A DNA stretch of 41,772 bases from a virus. Location: positions 1 through 41,772 of IMG/VR virus record IMGVR_UViG_3300033145_001447, one strand, 5' to 3'. The position numbers were made by a program, and so were the translations under genes. Below are positions 1 through 9,560 of the stretch, piece by piece (positions within the stretch are counted from its first letter, which is position 1; each line of letters opens with the position of its first letter). The notes beneath the pieces are model-generated. The model saw nothing but the letters and a program-made list of their open reading frames with translations, was not told the origin of the DNA and searched no databases.

Positions 1-3000
1 CAACAGGATCTTGCCGGCATCATACGCCCCGGAAGCACGACCGCCGGGCTCCATGGTTCCGGATCCGCCAAATTCGACCTCAAGAGTTTCGGCGTCGATC
101 TGCCTCACGGTCTTTATAGTCAGAAGCTTGCCCTTGCTTATCTGCACCCACACGTTGCCGTCTACCCCATGCCCAACTTCCAGAGTCGGAAAGGCCTGCC
201 GGATAGCGTCGAGGGTTACGGGCATAGCGGGCTGGGGGTCTTTTTGAAACAATGGTGCTGCGCCTTTAATAACCCGTTGCCTGTCTGCTTCATCACCTTT
301 TTTATAAAACCGAACCGTTAAACCGCGCTTCTTTAATGCGTCAACAACTTCTTTCTCTGTCCCTTTTGGAACAACAGCGGCAGCAAATTCATTTATATCA
401 ACCGCTCTTTGTATCTTTGTCTCAAAGTATTCTGTGGGTAGGCTGGTAAGATATTTAATATAATCGTCTATCTTTCCCCGCATTTCGTCATTAAGATTAA
501 ATGCTTCGTCGAGTCCACGCCTACCCTCTGCTATCGCTGAAGAGGCATCATCCATATACCCAAAACGGTCAGCATCAAATTTATAATATGGCTTCAATTC
601 CGTTAAAAGGTCTGATAATTTGTCTTGCGACTCATCCTTAATTTTGTCCATTTCAGCTTTGCCAACAAGTCGCCCCTTTTCTTTCTTAATTGCAGCAACA
701 CTATTCAGCTTCTTGGCCAATTTAGCCCTGATACTGCCAGCGCCGTAGTTAAAACCCTCTCCGCCTTGGAGTTCTTTGGTCATTTTTTTGACGATATTGT
801 CAAGGGTATATGATACGTATTTTCTGTTTCCTGTATTTGTAAACCCATTGAATATTTTTTGATCAACAACTAATTTTTTAAATGTTTCGCGGGCGAATTT
901 TTCAAACTCGGCTTCGATCTTTCTGGTTCTAATTTTCTTCTTTAACGCACCATAAATATAGTCTGTTCTTTTTGGCTCAATTCCTTTGTCCCGCAACCAC
1001 GCATGTTGAAACGCCCGGTTGCGAACTAAACTATCAGGCCCGGACAGGTTATCAAAATCAGGCACGTTCAACCCTAAGTCGTTTTCCATCCACTTAGTTA
1101 ATTCAGCAACAACTTTTTTATCAATCTCATTTGTCGGGGATGGATATCGCGGACTGTAAATATCAGCATCAAACGTTTTGGCGCGGCTTGAACTCAATAT
1201 TTCTTTATCGGCCAATAGAGAAATATCGCCAAATCCAGAAAATACACCTTTTTCTATATCAGCAACCGCTAACGACGGCACAGCTAAACCGCCTAAATCT
1301 AATGCATGAAGTAATTTGTCGGCGGAAGTATTATGGGCAACGTAAAGCGTTTTGCCATCTTTTATCATCTGAAACCGTATATCGTCCTTGCTCTCTTGAA
1401 ACCGCTCGGACAGAGGGATTACGTTGCCTTGGTCGTCGTATGTTACGGGGTCGGCTGACTTGATTTGAGAGGGGTTAAAGACGACAACAGTATTAGCGGT
1501 TGGCGTTTTTTGGCCAACTCCGTCCTTGATGTTTTCCAAGACGACCCCGTCAAAACCCAAGTCTTTCGCTCTTTCTATGGAGTCCCACACCTCCTGCTGA
1601 CTGTCCTGCCATGTATCCCCATCGAACTCAACCGAGTCAAGCTTTCCGGACAGATAAACGGAATATGTTTTTCTTTCCCGGCCTTTTTCATAACCGTCAG
1701 CAACTTTTTTTGATGTTGAAAAATAATAAGATTCCGAATCACGATCAGTCTTAAACCTTCGAATGTCTATCTTCCATGTCCCATGATATACTGGTCCCGT
1801 ATCATACCCAGCCTGTCTCGCCGCCTCGTCCACCATCTTCTGCACGGCTGACCAATCACCGGACTTCTCCGCTTCCGTCACGGCTGAAAGATATGCTTTG
1901 TCGGAAGTGCTGGTCGGGGTTCGCTGAAACTTAATGTCTTTTTTGACCTTCTTGTCGGCAACTTCTGGCTGCGCCTGAACCTGCTTCGCCCCTACCGCAA
2001 TCAAGCGCCGGATATCGTTGTCGGCTATTTGCAGGGTAAAGCCCATCTTCCGCAAGGCCCGCCGGATCATCCCGACCAGCTTGGTTACAAAGGAATCGTC
2101 AACCCCGGACTCGGCCAGGTGGGCAACATATTCCTGGGCGGCTTCCCGTTTGCCTTCGCGGGTGTCTATGTCCAGGCCATAAACCTCGACGATCTTTTTA
2201 AAGGCGGCTGTGCCCTGCCTCGATTTATATACATTGTAATAGAACCGCATGGCTTGTGCTTCTGACAGAACAGCCTCAACGCCATGGTGCCCAAACACCT
2301 CATGAAGAAACGCTTCCTGTGCAGCGGCCTTATCGACAATGTTGTCAGCGACAAACCAAACCCTGCCCTCGCTAATCACGGCCTGAATGAGGCCCCGGGC
2401 GTCCTTCTTCGCAACATCAATCGCGCCCGGAAGTTCGCTTTCGGATTGGACAAAGCTTGTTTTAATCGCGACGTTCAGCTTCGATGCAAGGGGGGAGACA
2501 AAGGACTCAACGTCGGCCGACTTCATGCCGGGGCCGGTGGCCGTGGTGCGCTTGAATGATGCCGTTTTGGCAACGCCTGCCTTCTTCTCGGCTTTCTTTA
2601 TCCCGACCACTTCAACGGTATCAAAAATATCGAGGGTCTTTGTAATGCCGTCCTCAACCGTGGCGTCTCCTTCTGAATTTATAGAAATTACAGTATATTC
2701 GTCCTGCTCGCTTCTTCCCGGTATCGTACCATAAAAGACATCCCCGACCTTTAAATCCCTGACCGGCATTTTCTGTCCGGCTTTAATGTCGTACCCTTCG
2801 GCCTCAAGGTCAGCCATGTCTTGCATCGCTGTAAAATCAGGATGCTTCGCCAAAATTTCGGATTCAGCAATACCTTTTAAATAAGCAAATTGTTTTTCCT
2901 GTCGCGGGGTCATTTCCTTCTTGTTCAAAAACTTATCAACAAGAGTAACAATTTCCGTCCGTTTAATAATGGCAAAATCTTTTCCTATCTCTTTTTTCGC

Positions 3001-6000
3001 CTGCCTTTTTTCAAACGGTGGCAAATGGCCGAGTTTACCCAAGGCCGTTTTTTTGTCCTTTCCGATCTTGTCATTTAGTGCCCTATACCACGCTGACGAC
3101 GATGCCCCAAAAGCGATTGTCTTCCCGTCCTTGTCGGTGGCGGTTCCCCTCGTCTCCGTGGACAAAGCATCGGTTTTTATGAACTGAAGGGCTGCTGATA
3201 AAAAAGGTTCCGGCGCAACCGGTTCTGTGACGACTTCGACCTTCCCCGGCTTATCCATCAGCTCTTGGCCCTCGGGGATAAGGTCGGGGTAGTCTTTCAG
3301 GACTTCGGACGGCACAAAATCACCACGCTTTACAGCTAACCTGACTGATTCCTGATGCATTCCTGGTAACTTTATATGACCATCGACATACTCATCCCGC
3401 GTCATCTGCCACGGTTCTTTGCCAGTGGCCGCAACTTCTTTGACGGGTGCTTTTTTCTTCGATGCCTGCTTGGACGCAGGAATGACGGGTTCTTTAAGCG
3501 CCTGCTTAATTTTGTTCTGTAACAATGATGGGTTGTCGGGGGTGTCTTGAACGAGGTCGCCAGCGGCAGCGCGCTGGTCGTCGGTCAGGGAATCAATATA
3601 GGTGTAATAATCTTCGGTGGCCTTACGCTTCTTGTGCTGCTTTTTATCCGTAAGGATGTCGAGGTAGGCTTGACGCTGGTTTACTTCTTGGTCGGCTTCC
3701 CGTCCTTCACCAGAAACCCGTCCTTCTCTGTCCAATGGGCTTCCAGCTTCCCCTTCCGCCTCACTTTGAACGAGCGCATCCCGTACTTTGAGGGTTGCGG
3801 GCTTGCCGCTTCTGCCTTCGCCTCTGAGGTCTTTGCCATGTTTTATTCCTTTCAGCTTGGCGTCTGCATCTGCAAGACTTTCTCCGCGTCCGGATGAAAG
3901 CGGTATGCCTTGTAGTTCATAAAACGTTCCATCATCTGCTTCAATTTCAATGACGAAACTGCTGGCTTTATTTTCTAATATGTTGAGGATTTTGTCAAGT
4001 TCTTTTTTGGTTACTTTCCCCTTGTCACCGAATATCTGGTATTCATCACCACCAGCACGCCCAAGATGTGCCTGTGTGACACCAGATTCTTCTCGCGCAT
4101 CAGCCAGCATTTGGCCAACTTCAGTAAGAAGAAGGTCTCCCAGCGGGTGACCGCCAGGGTGTTCTTTGCTATCGGGCATGACGGCCTTTTTGGTTTTATC
4201 GTTATACCATTTGAACTTATCCAGATCCAAAAATATAAACGGTCTTTCTTCCGTCGGGTCAGGAACAAGTCGCGTCACACCTTTTTTGTTTAATAGCGCT
4301 GGAACAAAATCGTCCTTTTCTGTTTCTGTCTGCAAATCTTGCCGATATAATTCAATAATATGCGCCTGCTGTTCTTTCGGCAATGAGGCGATCGCGTCTC
4401 TTAATTCAGGGCTTGCCCCCCGCTTTTCAACAAAGGCGCCCGCATCATCAAGGAACGGCAATACCTTCTTTTTTCCATCCATGGCCCATGTCTTAAAATC
4501 GTCCATGGTGGTTTCGGTAATGTTTTTTAAGCCGTCCCACCCGGCTTGATAATTCGATAAATACGCCTGCCTGGCATCTTCTTCATTATCAAACCCGAAG
4601 AGTATTTTATGCTCGTCAAATTTGTCGGTTTTCGGATCAAACTGGTCGACCACGAACACCTTGGGGCTGGTCGCCGTTTCGGGTTTTATGAATACGTCCA
4701 GGTGGTCCTTGTCCTTGCCTTCCGTCTGACGAATGTATCCGTAATGATGATTAAGATCGGTCTCCCACTTCTGCCCCCCGGGGTCTATCCCGGATCTGGT
4801 AGAACCGGCCGGATTTTCTACGGAGATATCCATGCCATCATATTGAATGTGGCCTTTTTTATAATTGCCAGCTTCTTTTTGAAGCTCGGTCGGATCCGGA
4901 AGGGCGTTTGCTGGTGAAGTTGCCGCCGCATTTGCCTCTTTATCAACAGCTGAGACAATCCCGGTCTCTAATTCTGCCTGTGTCTGGACATCAGGGGCAG
5001 CCGAAGGGGCAACTACCGCAGGGGCGGCCGGTGTTTGTGTGATGCCCAGCAAGCCCTTAAATTTGGCTATTTTGGCATTTACGTTTTTAAGGCTGTTTTC
5101 CGCTATCTCGACCTCACCGGGAACATTTTTCGCAATAGTGGCTTCCAGCCGTTTCTTTTTGGCTTGTTTTGATGCCAGCAGTTTCGTATAGTGATCGGTC
5201 TTTGCCTGGTCCTGAAACGTTTTTGTGATAGAGGCTTTTTTTGCGCGGCGTACTTCGCGTTGAGCAGCCGCGGCCTCGGCCGCGAGCTTGAACCTACCCC
5301 CGCGCTTGCCGGCTTCTATGGCGTCCTCTTCCGCCAGCTGTGCATCGACCTGTACCGATTCGGCCGCTTCTTCCCGGCCGAGATCCTTTTCAAGCTCTGT
5401 CTCCGGGCTTAACCCGAACGTCATGGCCGATTCTTTTACAGTAGAGGGCAGCCTTTCCGGGCGAAGCACTGCGGCTTCTTCAACTTCTATATCGGCCTTG
5501 GCTTTGACGCTGGCCAGCGTCGCGGCAATCCCCAAGTCTGAATCAATCTCTGATATGCGGTTTAATTCTTGGGCGGTCAGGGTGCCGTTTTCAGCGGCCG
5601 CTTGCAACGATTCGAGGGAGCGGGGATCGCCGCCTTTAACACCCCTTAATATATTATCAAAGGTGTCGTCACCATCCGGGCGCAGGTCAAGTTCTTCCTG
5701 AACGGTGACCAATGCGTTTTTAATTCCTTCGTCCTGTTCCTGGGCTTCAAGTAATCGCTTAATCCCTTTAAGGTCTTCTGTAGTGGCTTTCGCCGTAACA
5801 CCCTTTAAATCATATTCAACTTCTTCCTCTGTTTTTCCGGTCGCTTTTCTATAAGCAGCGCCGGCTACGGTCATAGATGAGGAAAGCAACAACACCGGCC
5901 CCAAGACTTCTTTGCCCGACTTCATCCAATCGTGCCATTTTCCCCAATTACGCGGGGCTTCGTCCGTCATGCCTGCTTCAGATTCAACCCGTTGCTGCCC

Positions 6001-7116
6001 CATCTGCGTAACTGTTTCCGTAGCTTCTTCAGTAGCGACCATCCCTACAAAACGGATTGCCTCTTTCATCAGCTTGCCAGAAACACCCTTTGGCAGTAAC
6101 CGTTCAAGTTTTCTTAACGGGGAAGCCATGAGGCCTAATTCTAATACGGCGCCGACCCCTTCCGGACCCGCCTCCCATAAACCATGTTCATTAGCCAGGG
6201 CGTCAAATCCTTCTTTTAGTTTTTCCTCGGCGGCTGGTGTTAATGCCAGCCCTGTTTTGGCGATGCTCTCCTGATTTTTTTGGTTTAGCCAGGAACCGAG
6301 GGCTTGATAACTGTCCATCCTTTTCGCCAGTACGGCAGACGCAGCCATGCCGCCAGTTACCGTCCCGGTAAAAGCTCCCACGGCAGTACCAGGAGGGCCA
6401 GCGGTTGCAGTACCAGCCGCGGCACCGGCCAGGCCCAAGACCCTCCCACCAAGTACAGCCCCGGCCAGATTTACACCTGAAAAAGCCCAATTCGGCCCCA
6501 ACTCGGCAACATCCTTTTTGGAAATAACACCAGGCGCGAATACAAGATCCCCGGATTTTTCATATTCCGCGGCAAGCTCCGCGTTTCTTTTTTCAACCCA
6601 GGAAACAAATTTATCACCAATATCCTGGTTTACTACAGACGCCCCACCCTGTCCCTGAAACGCCCCAATACCTCTTGCTACCAAGTTTTCCGGCAGCCTG
6701 GTAATTGTTCTGGCAAAGGCGCCCAGCGCACTCTTGTCCGTGTATGATTTTATTCGCGCCTTGCCCATTTCTTCAAGGGCGTTAATCTTGATCGGCTTGC
6801 CCTTCCAGTTGCTTGTCCCGGCTTTGGAGTCTTCCTGAAGCTGGGCGAAGCCTTCCCGTATGGTGTCGGCGTCCCGGTCGGGATTGCTCGCGATAAACTT
6901 TTCAATGACATCGGCCTGGGGGTCCGGCCTGAACGTGCTTGTTCCAGAATATAACCCAGACGGCTGATTCTGAAGGCGCCTTTTGGCCATGGTCTCTTCC
7001 GGGATCCCGGAAAAGGTTTCCTCGCCTAAATAGTCAAGCAATTCCAGATCGGTACGCTTGAATTCAGATCGGCTGTTGATATCATCAAGATAAGCAAGGA
7101 AGTCTGTTTTAGCCAT
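1..7116 (-). CDS. Giant polyvalent virion/ejection protein (partial, C-terminus cut by window edge)
   Basis: One frame stays open for 2,372 codons from ATG at 7116 to the edge; I translated it line by line and saw no stop. Domains by residue: about 213-265 and 404-422, glycine- and alanine-rich hydrophobic segments; 440-745, helical charged linker; 750-884, inorganic-pyrophosphatase-like polyvalent domain (KKGHI, STRSG, HHYGYI, KDKDHLDVF); 955-1098, GGDEF domain (FLDLDKFKWYND 962-973, GHPLGD 989-994, GGDEY 1022-1026); about 1233-1275, PWQMT plus DYPDL motif common in polyvalent proteins; 1593-1690, zincin metallopeptidase (HEVFGHHG 1605-1612, with Glu-rich EAAQEY helix 1658-1663); 1760-1915, ADP-ribosyltransferase (VYHGT 1776-1780, FSTS 1799-1802, NPSQIKSAD); 1920-2290, polyvalent-associated domain (LYVAHN, DADIYSPRYP); then another such domain cut at the edge. 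Polyvalent proteins are known to enter the host with phage DNA and act on host defences. It is the last gene of the virion module. Function of each domain is inferred from motifs. Confidence 0.93.
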   Translation of the reverse strand, partial: MAKTDFLAYLDDINSRSEFKRTDLELLDYLGEETFSGIPEETMAKRRLQNQPSGLYSGTSTFRPDPQADVIEKFIASNPDRDADTIREGFAQLQEDSKAGTSNWKGKPIKINALEEMGKARIKSYTDKSALGAFARTITRLPENLVARGIGAFQGQGGASVVNQDIGDKFVSWVEKRNAELAAEYEKSGDLVFAPGVISKKDVAELGPNWAFSGVNLAGAVLGGRVLGLAGAAAGTATAGPPGTAVGAFTGTVTGGMAASAVLAKRMDSYQALGSWLNQKNQESIAKTGLALTPAAEEKLKEGFDALANEHGLWEAGPEGVGAVLELGLMASPLRKLERLLPKGVSGKLMKEAIRFVGMVATEEATETVTQMGQQRVESEAGMTDEAPRNWGKWHDWMKSGKEVLGPVLLLSSSMTVAGAAYRKATGKTEEEVEYDLKGVTAKATTEDLKGIKRLLEAQEQDEGIKNALVTVQEELDLRPDGDDTFDNILRGVKGGDPRSLESLQAAAENGTLTAQELNRISEIDSDLGIAATLASVKAKADIEVEEAAVLRPERLPSTVKESAMTFGLSPETELEKDLGREEAAESVQVDAQLAEEDAIEAGKRGGRFKLAAEAAAAQREVRRAKKASITKTFQDQAKTDHYTKLLASKQAKKKRLEATIAKNVPGEVEIAENSLKNVNAKIAKFKGLLGITQTPAAPAVVAPSAAPDVQTQAELETGIVSAVDKEANAAATSPANALPDPTELQKEAGNYKKGHIQYDGMDISVENPAGSTRSGIDPGGQKWETDLNHHYGYIRQTEGKDKDHLDVFIKPETATSPKVFVVDQFDPKTDKFDEHKILFGFDNEEDARQAYLSNYQAGWDGLKNITETTMDDFKTWAMDGKKKVLPFLDDAGAFVEKRGASPELRDAIASLPKEQQAHIIELYRQDLQTETEKDDFVPALLNKKGVTRLVPDPTEERPFIFLDLDKFKWYNDKTKKAVMPDSKEHPGGHPLGDLLLTEVGQMLADAREESGVTQAHLGRAGGDEYQIFGDKGKVTKKELDKILNILENKASSFVIEIEADDGTFYELQGIPLSSGRGESLADADAKLKGIKHGKDLRGEGRSGKPATLKVRDALVQSEAEGEAGSPLDREGRVSGEGREADQEVNQRQAYLDILTDKKQHKKRKATEDYYTYIDSLTDDQRAAAGDLVQDTPDNPSLLQNKIKQALKEPVIPASKQASKKKAPVKEVAATGKEPWQMTRDEYVDGHIKLPGMHQESVRLAVKRGDFVPSEVLKDYPDLIPEGQELMDKPGKVEVVTEPVAPEPFLSAALQFIKTDALSTETRGTATDKDGKTIAFGASSSAWYRALNDKIGKDKKTALGKLGHLPPFEKRQAKKEIGKDFAIIKRTEIVTLVDKFLNKKEMTPRQEKQFAYLKGIAESEILAKHPDFTAMQDMADLEAEGYDIKAGQKMPVRDLKVGDVFYGTIPGRSEQDEYTVISINSEGDATVEDGITKTLDIFDTVEVVGIKKAEKKAGVAKTASFKRTTATGPGMKSADVESFVSPLASKLNVAIKTSFVQSESELPGAIDVAKKDARGLIQAVISEGRVWFVADNIVDKAAAQEAFLHEVFGHHGVEAVLSEAQAMRFYYNVYKSRQGTAAFKKIVEVYGLDIDTREGKREAAQEYVAHLAESGVDDSFVTKLVGMIRRALRKMGFTLQIADNDIRRLIAVGAKQVQAQPEVADKKVKKDIKFQRTPTSTSDKAYLSAVTEAEKSGDWSAVQKMVDEAARQAGYDTGPVYHGTWKIDIRRFKTDRDSESYYFSTSKKVADGYEKGRERKTYSVYLSGKLDSVEFDGDTWQDSQQEVWDSIERAKDLGFDGVVLENIKDGVGQKTPTANTVVVFNPSQIKSADPVTYDDQGNVIPLSERFQESKDDIRFQMIKDGKTLYVAHNTSADKLLHALDLGGLAVPSLAVADIEKGVFSGFGDISLLADKEILSSSRAKTFDADIYSPRYPSPTNEIDKKVVAELTKWMENDLGLNVPDFDNLSGPDSLVRNRAFQHAWLRDKGIEPKRTDYIYGALKKKIRTRKIEAEFEKFARETFKKLVVDQKIFNGFTNTGNRKYVSYTLDNIVKKMTKELQGGEGFNYGAGSIRAKLAKKLNSVAAIKKEKGRLVGKAEMDKIKDESQDKLSDLLTELKPYYKFDADRFGYMDDASSAIAEGRRGLDEAFNLNDEMRGKIDDYIKYLTSLPTEYFETKIQRAVDINEFAAAVVPKGTEKEVVDALKKRGLTVRFYKKGDEADRQRVIKGAAPLFQKDPQPAMPVTLDAIRQAFPTLEVGHGVDGNVWVQISKGKLLTIKTVRQIDAETLEVEFGGSGTMEPGGRASGAYDAGKILL

Positions 7117-7131
7117 TATCCCCTCGTTGTT

Positions 7132-8274
7132 TTATCCTCTTAACCCGGCCACCATCGTCTGTCGCGTTTTCTTTTTGTCCTCTGAAGGCCGCCCCGCCCT
7201 TGGGCCTGTCAAGCGTTTAAGCCTCAACAAAAGTTTTTTCATAACCGGGCTTACCAGGCTCTCCCCAGCGGCTTTTCTCTGCTCAAATTCGGCTTCAACT
7301 TCCTTTCTCTCTGCATCAAGCCGTGTCTTATGCTCTAATGCACGGGCCTCGGGGCTTCGGGGATCCGCGATAGCGGCCTGGGCTGCATTTGCCATAACAC
7401 CAGCGGCGGCGGCAGACCCGCTGATTGCAACATCTCCGGGCGTTTCATCCGGTTGTGGAGCCATCTTCCGCAACGGGTTGTTTACGCCGGTCTGCTGGTC
7501 GTAGTCAAGGCCCTCGTCAATAAAAGACCTTACCGGTTGCGGTGCTGTCGTGGGTGCTGCTGTGCCTGCCGGCTGTTGAGGGCCAACATCCCTACCGGCC
7601 CACTCTTGCCTGCTTGCTTTTACTTCGCGGTTAAAAACACTCGGGCCTTGACCGACAATATTCTCCTGCGTCATGGCAGGGTTGGAACCAGGGCTATCAG
7701 AATACCCCCGGCTGCCATCAGGCATCCTGAACGTCTGAAGGCGATCCATAAACTTGTCCCTGTTCGCAACATCAATGTCCCTCTGTGGCGTCGGCTGTCC
7801 CTCCGGCAGGATCGAGTCACGAAGGGCGCCCCATTCCGGAGTCATTTCGCCGGACGGGTCTTGTTCCCGCAGCTTTGAGTACAGACCAAACACCTTGTCG
7901 ACGCTCGGATCCCGCGAAATCCCAGCCGCTCCACCTGCTGTCGGCTTCCGGATCCCGGCCGTAGTTTTTTTCGTTTGCGCGGGCTGCTGGCCATGCTTTG
8001 TGGCGAAAAGAGTAGGACTCATGCGGCCGGCATCAACGGCGTAGGCGTCGTTTGTCCTGGCTGCCTCTTTATAATATCTCGAAGCCTTGTCGAGCCCGGC
8101 CTGTATTTCGCCCTTTTTCTGTATCCGCAGGCCTTCCCTGTGCGTTTCTCGCTCCATCTGCAACCGGGTGCTTTTTTCGTTCTGATCAAATTTGCGCTTT
8201 TTCCGGCGTCGTTCCTTGGCGTCCCTTGTTTCGCTTTCGAGAGTAGACATTAAAGCGTTTGATTTAAAAGACAT
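7132..8274 (-). CDS. Hypothetical virion-associated protein, low complexity
   Basis: A 380-residue protein that I do not recognise. The first 65 residues are a charged helix rich in Arg, Lys and Glu (ERRRKKRKFDQNEK), the middle is Pro/Gly/Ala/Gln-rich and probably disordered (PQQPAGTAAPTTAPQP), and the last 100 residues are again helical, with a small Ala-rich stretch (AISGSAAAAGVMANAAQAA) and a very basic C-terminus. It starts two bases after the stop of the gene before it and is followed 15 bases later by the giant polyvalent gene, so it is co-transcribed with late virion genes. Phage internal virion proteins that accompany an ejected polyvalent protein often have this composition, but this is inference from position only. 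Confidence 0.85.
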   Translation of the reverse strand: MSFKSNALMSTLESETRDAKERRRKKRKFDQNEKSTRLQMERETHREGLRIQKKGEIQAGLDKASRYYKEAARTNDAYAVDAGRMSPTLFATKHGQQPAQTKKTTAGIRKPTAGGAAGISRDPSVDKVFGLYSKLREQDPSGEMTPEWGALRDSILPEGQPTPQRDIDVANRDKFMDRLQTFRMPDGSRGYSDSPGSNPAMTQENIVGQGPSVFNREVKASRQEWAGRDVGPQQPAGTAAPTTAPQPVRSFIDEGLDYDQQTGVNNPLRKMAPQPDETPGDVAISGSAAAAGVMANAAQAAIADPRSPEARALEHKTRLDAERKEVEAEFEQRKAAGESLVSPVMKKLLLRLKRLTGPRAGRPSEDKKKTRQTMVAGLRG

Positions 8275-8276
8275 AA

Positions 8277-9560
8277 TTACACCTCTTGATAAAAGTCTAT
8301 TGGAATAATAACATATTCGTCACTTCCAAAGGTTTGGCCGTCGTCGTCTGCTGTAAAGCGCGTCTGGCCGGTCCAACAAAAAGACTCGTTTACCTCGGCG
8401 TCCGTGACCGACTCAACCTTTAACACGCCCACGCGATCGCCAACAGCATACACCAGGAAGTCGCTCGAGTCGATAATTATTTCACGCCCCTGGACCTTAA
8501 CCGTGTACTGATTCCCGGTGCCGCCGTCTGTTCTGTCGGCCTCAAGGGTTACGTCTGTGACGATGCCCCCGGTCAAATTGCGCGTCTCAAACCAGTTCCC
8601 GGCATAAACGTATGGCGATGTCTCTTGGAACCACCAGACGTGAGGGGGAAGGGCAAGCGGCTTGCAGAGGATCCCGACAAACTCCCCCGGGACCGGAGCC
8701 GTTTCGTCGGCATGAATCCAGTACCGCATCCAGGCGTTTGGCTTATTCGGAACCGAGGCATAGACGGCTTCGATGTACGGCAACGCCTCAATCTCTATCC
8801 CGCGCTGGTTGCTCTCGCTTACGAGATAGCCGTTATCAATCAGGTGGCGCCCCAGCGCGATGCTTTTTCCGGTGTTGGCGTCCGCTGGCGGAAAGAAAAA
8901 CTCGCTGATACTTTCCCTTATTGGTGCCAGCCCACCAGTAAGGTCGAAATCATCGGCCTCAATATCGCTTTGGTAAAGAATAGAAATAACTTCCATGACG
9001 CCCAACTGCCCAACGGGAAAAGCGAAATACCCCACGACGCCGTTCCGATCAAAGCCCCTGTCCGGAGAGGGGCCGCCGGACGTATAGGCCTCAACGTCCC
9101 CGGTATGCCAACTCTCAAACGGCATAAGGTGTATAAAATATTCGGAGTTATTTTTCCAAGCATACCCTATTTCGTTTGTCACCCCGTAGAGACCGCCGAT
9201 CCTGTTAGATACCAAGTGTGAGATATCGCGAAGGAATGTCATCGGCCTTATTCCGTCAACGTCGTTCTCGAGGAAGTCAAGAGGGCCGTCCAGATAATCC
9301 TGTGATATGGAATCCAGGGCCGCGTCTTCGATGGAAAGCATATTGACCTGATGCCGTAAGTACCACAAATCATAAGCGATTGGCGCGGAGATTGATCTTA
9401 TATATTCGCCCCGTTGGGCCGGATTAACATAATCACCCGGTTCGAGCATAACGGGTCGGTCGGGTGAACGCGCCGCCAGTTCTCCAAGAAGGGATCCAGT
9501 TCCGGATATCCCCTTCTTGATGTCGATCATAAGTTTTGTTAATTCGGTCAGTTCGGTCAT
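8277..9560 (-). CDS. Hypothetical phage structural protein
   Basis: A 427-residue globular protein without a family I can name. It is acidic and aromatic-rich, with a mixed alpha/beta N-terminal two-thirds and a beta-rich last 110 residues (an OB- or SH3-like run around TDVTLEADRTDGG to KVQGREIIIDSSD, then a FCWTGQTRF strand). Its ATG overlaps the last codon of the upstream coiled-coil gene by four bases and its stop lies two bases before the next start, so translation is coupled. Placement between long coiled-coil proteins and the polyvalent gene suggests a virion or tail-tip component. No catalytic motif was seen. Confidence 0.87.
   Translation of the reverse strand: MTELTELTKLMIDIKKGISGTGSLLGELAARSPDRPVMLEPGDYVNPAQRGEYIRSISAPIAYDLWYLRHQVNMLSIEDAALDSISQDYLDGPLDFLENDVDGIRPMTFLRDISHLVSNRIGGLYGVTNEIGYAWKNNSEYFIHLMPFESWHTGDVEAYTSGGPSPDRGFDRNGVVGYFAFPVGQLGVMEVISILYQSDIEADDFDLTGGLAPIRESISEFFFPPADANTGKSIALGRHLIDNGYLVSESNQRGIEIEALPYIEAVYASVPNKPNAWMRYWIHADETAPVPGEFVGILCKPLALPPHVWWFQETSPYVYAGNWFETRNLTGGIVTDVTLEADRTDGGTGNQYTVKVQGREIIIDSSDFLVYAVGDRVGVLKVESVTDAEVNESFCWTGQTRFTADDDGQTFGSDEYVIIPIDFYQEV

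Noticed and set aside
1-7116. Many short frames on the plus strand that suggested a gene-poor or decayed region
   Set aside because: The minus strand is one uninterrupted frame with recognisable domains over the whole length.
8625-9221. 198-codon plus-strand frame
   Set aside because: Opposite to the structural gene at 8277-9560, which has coupled junctions on both sides; no RBS for the plus frame.
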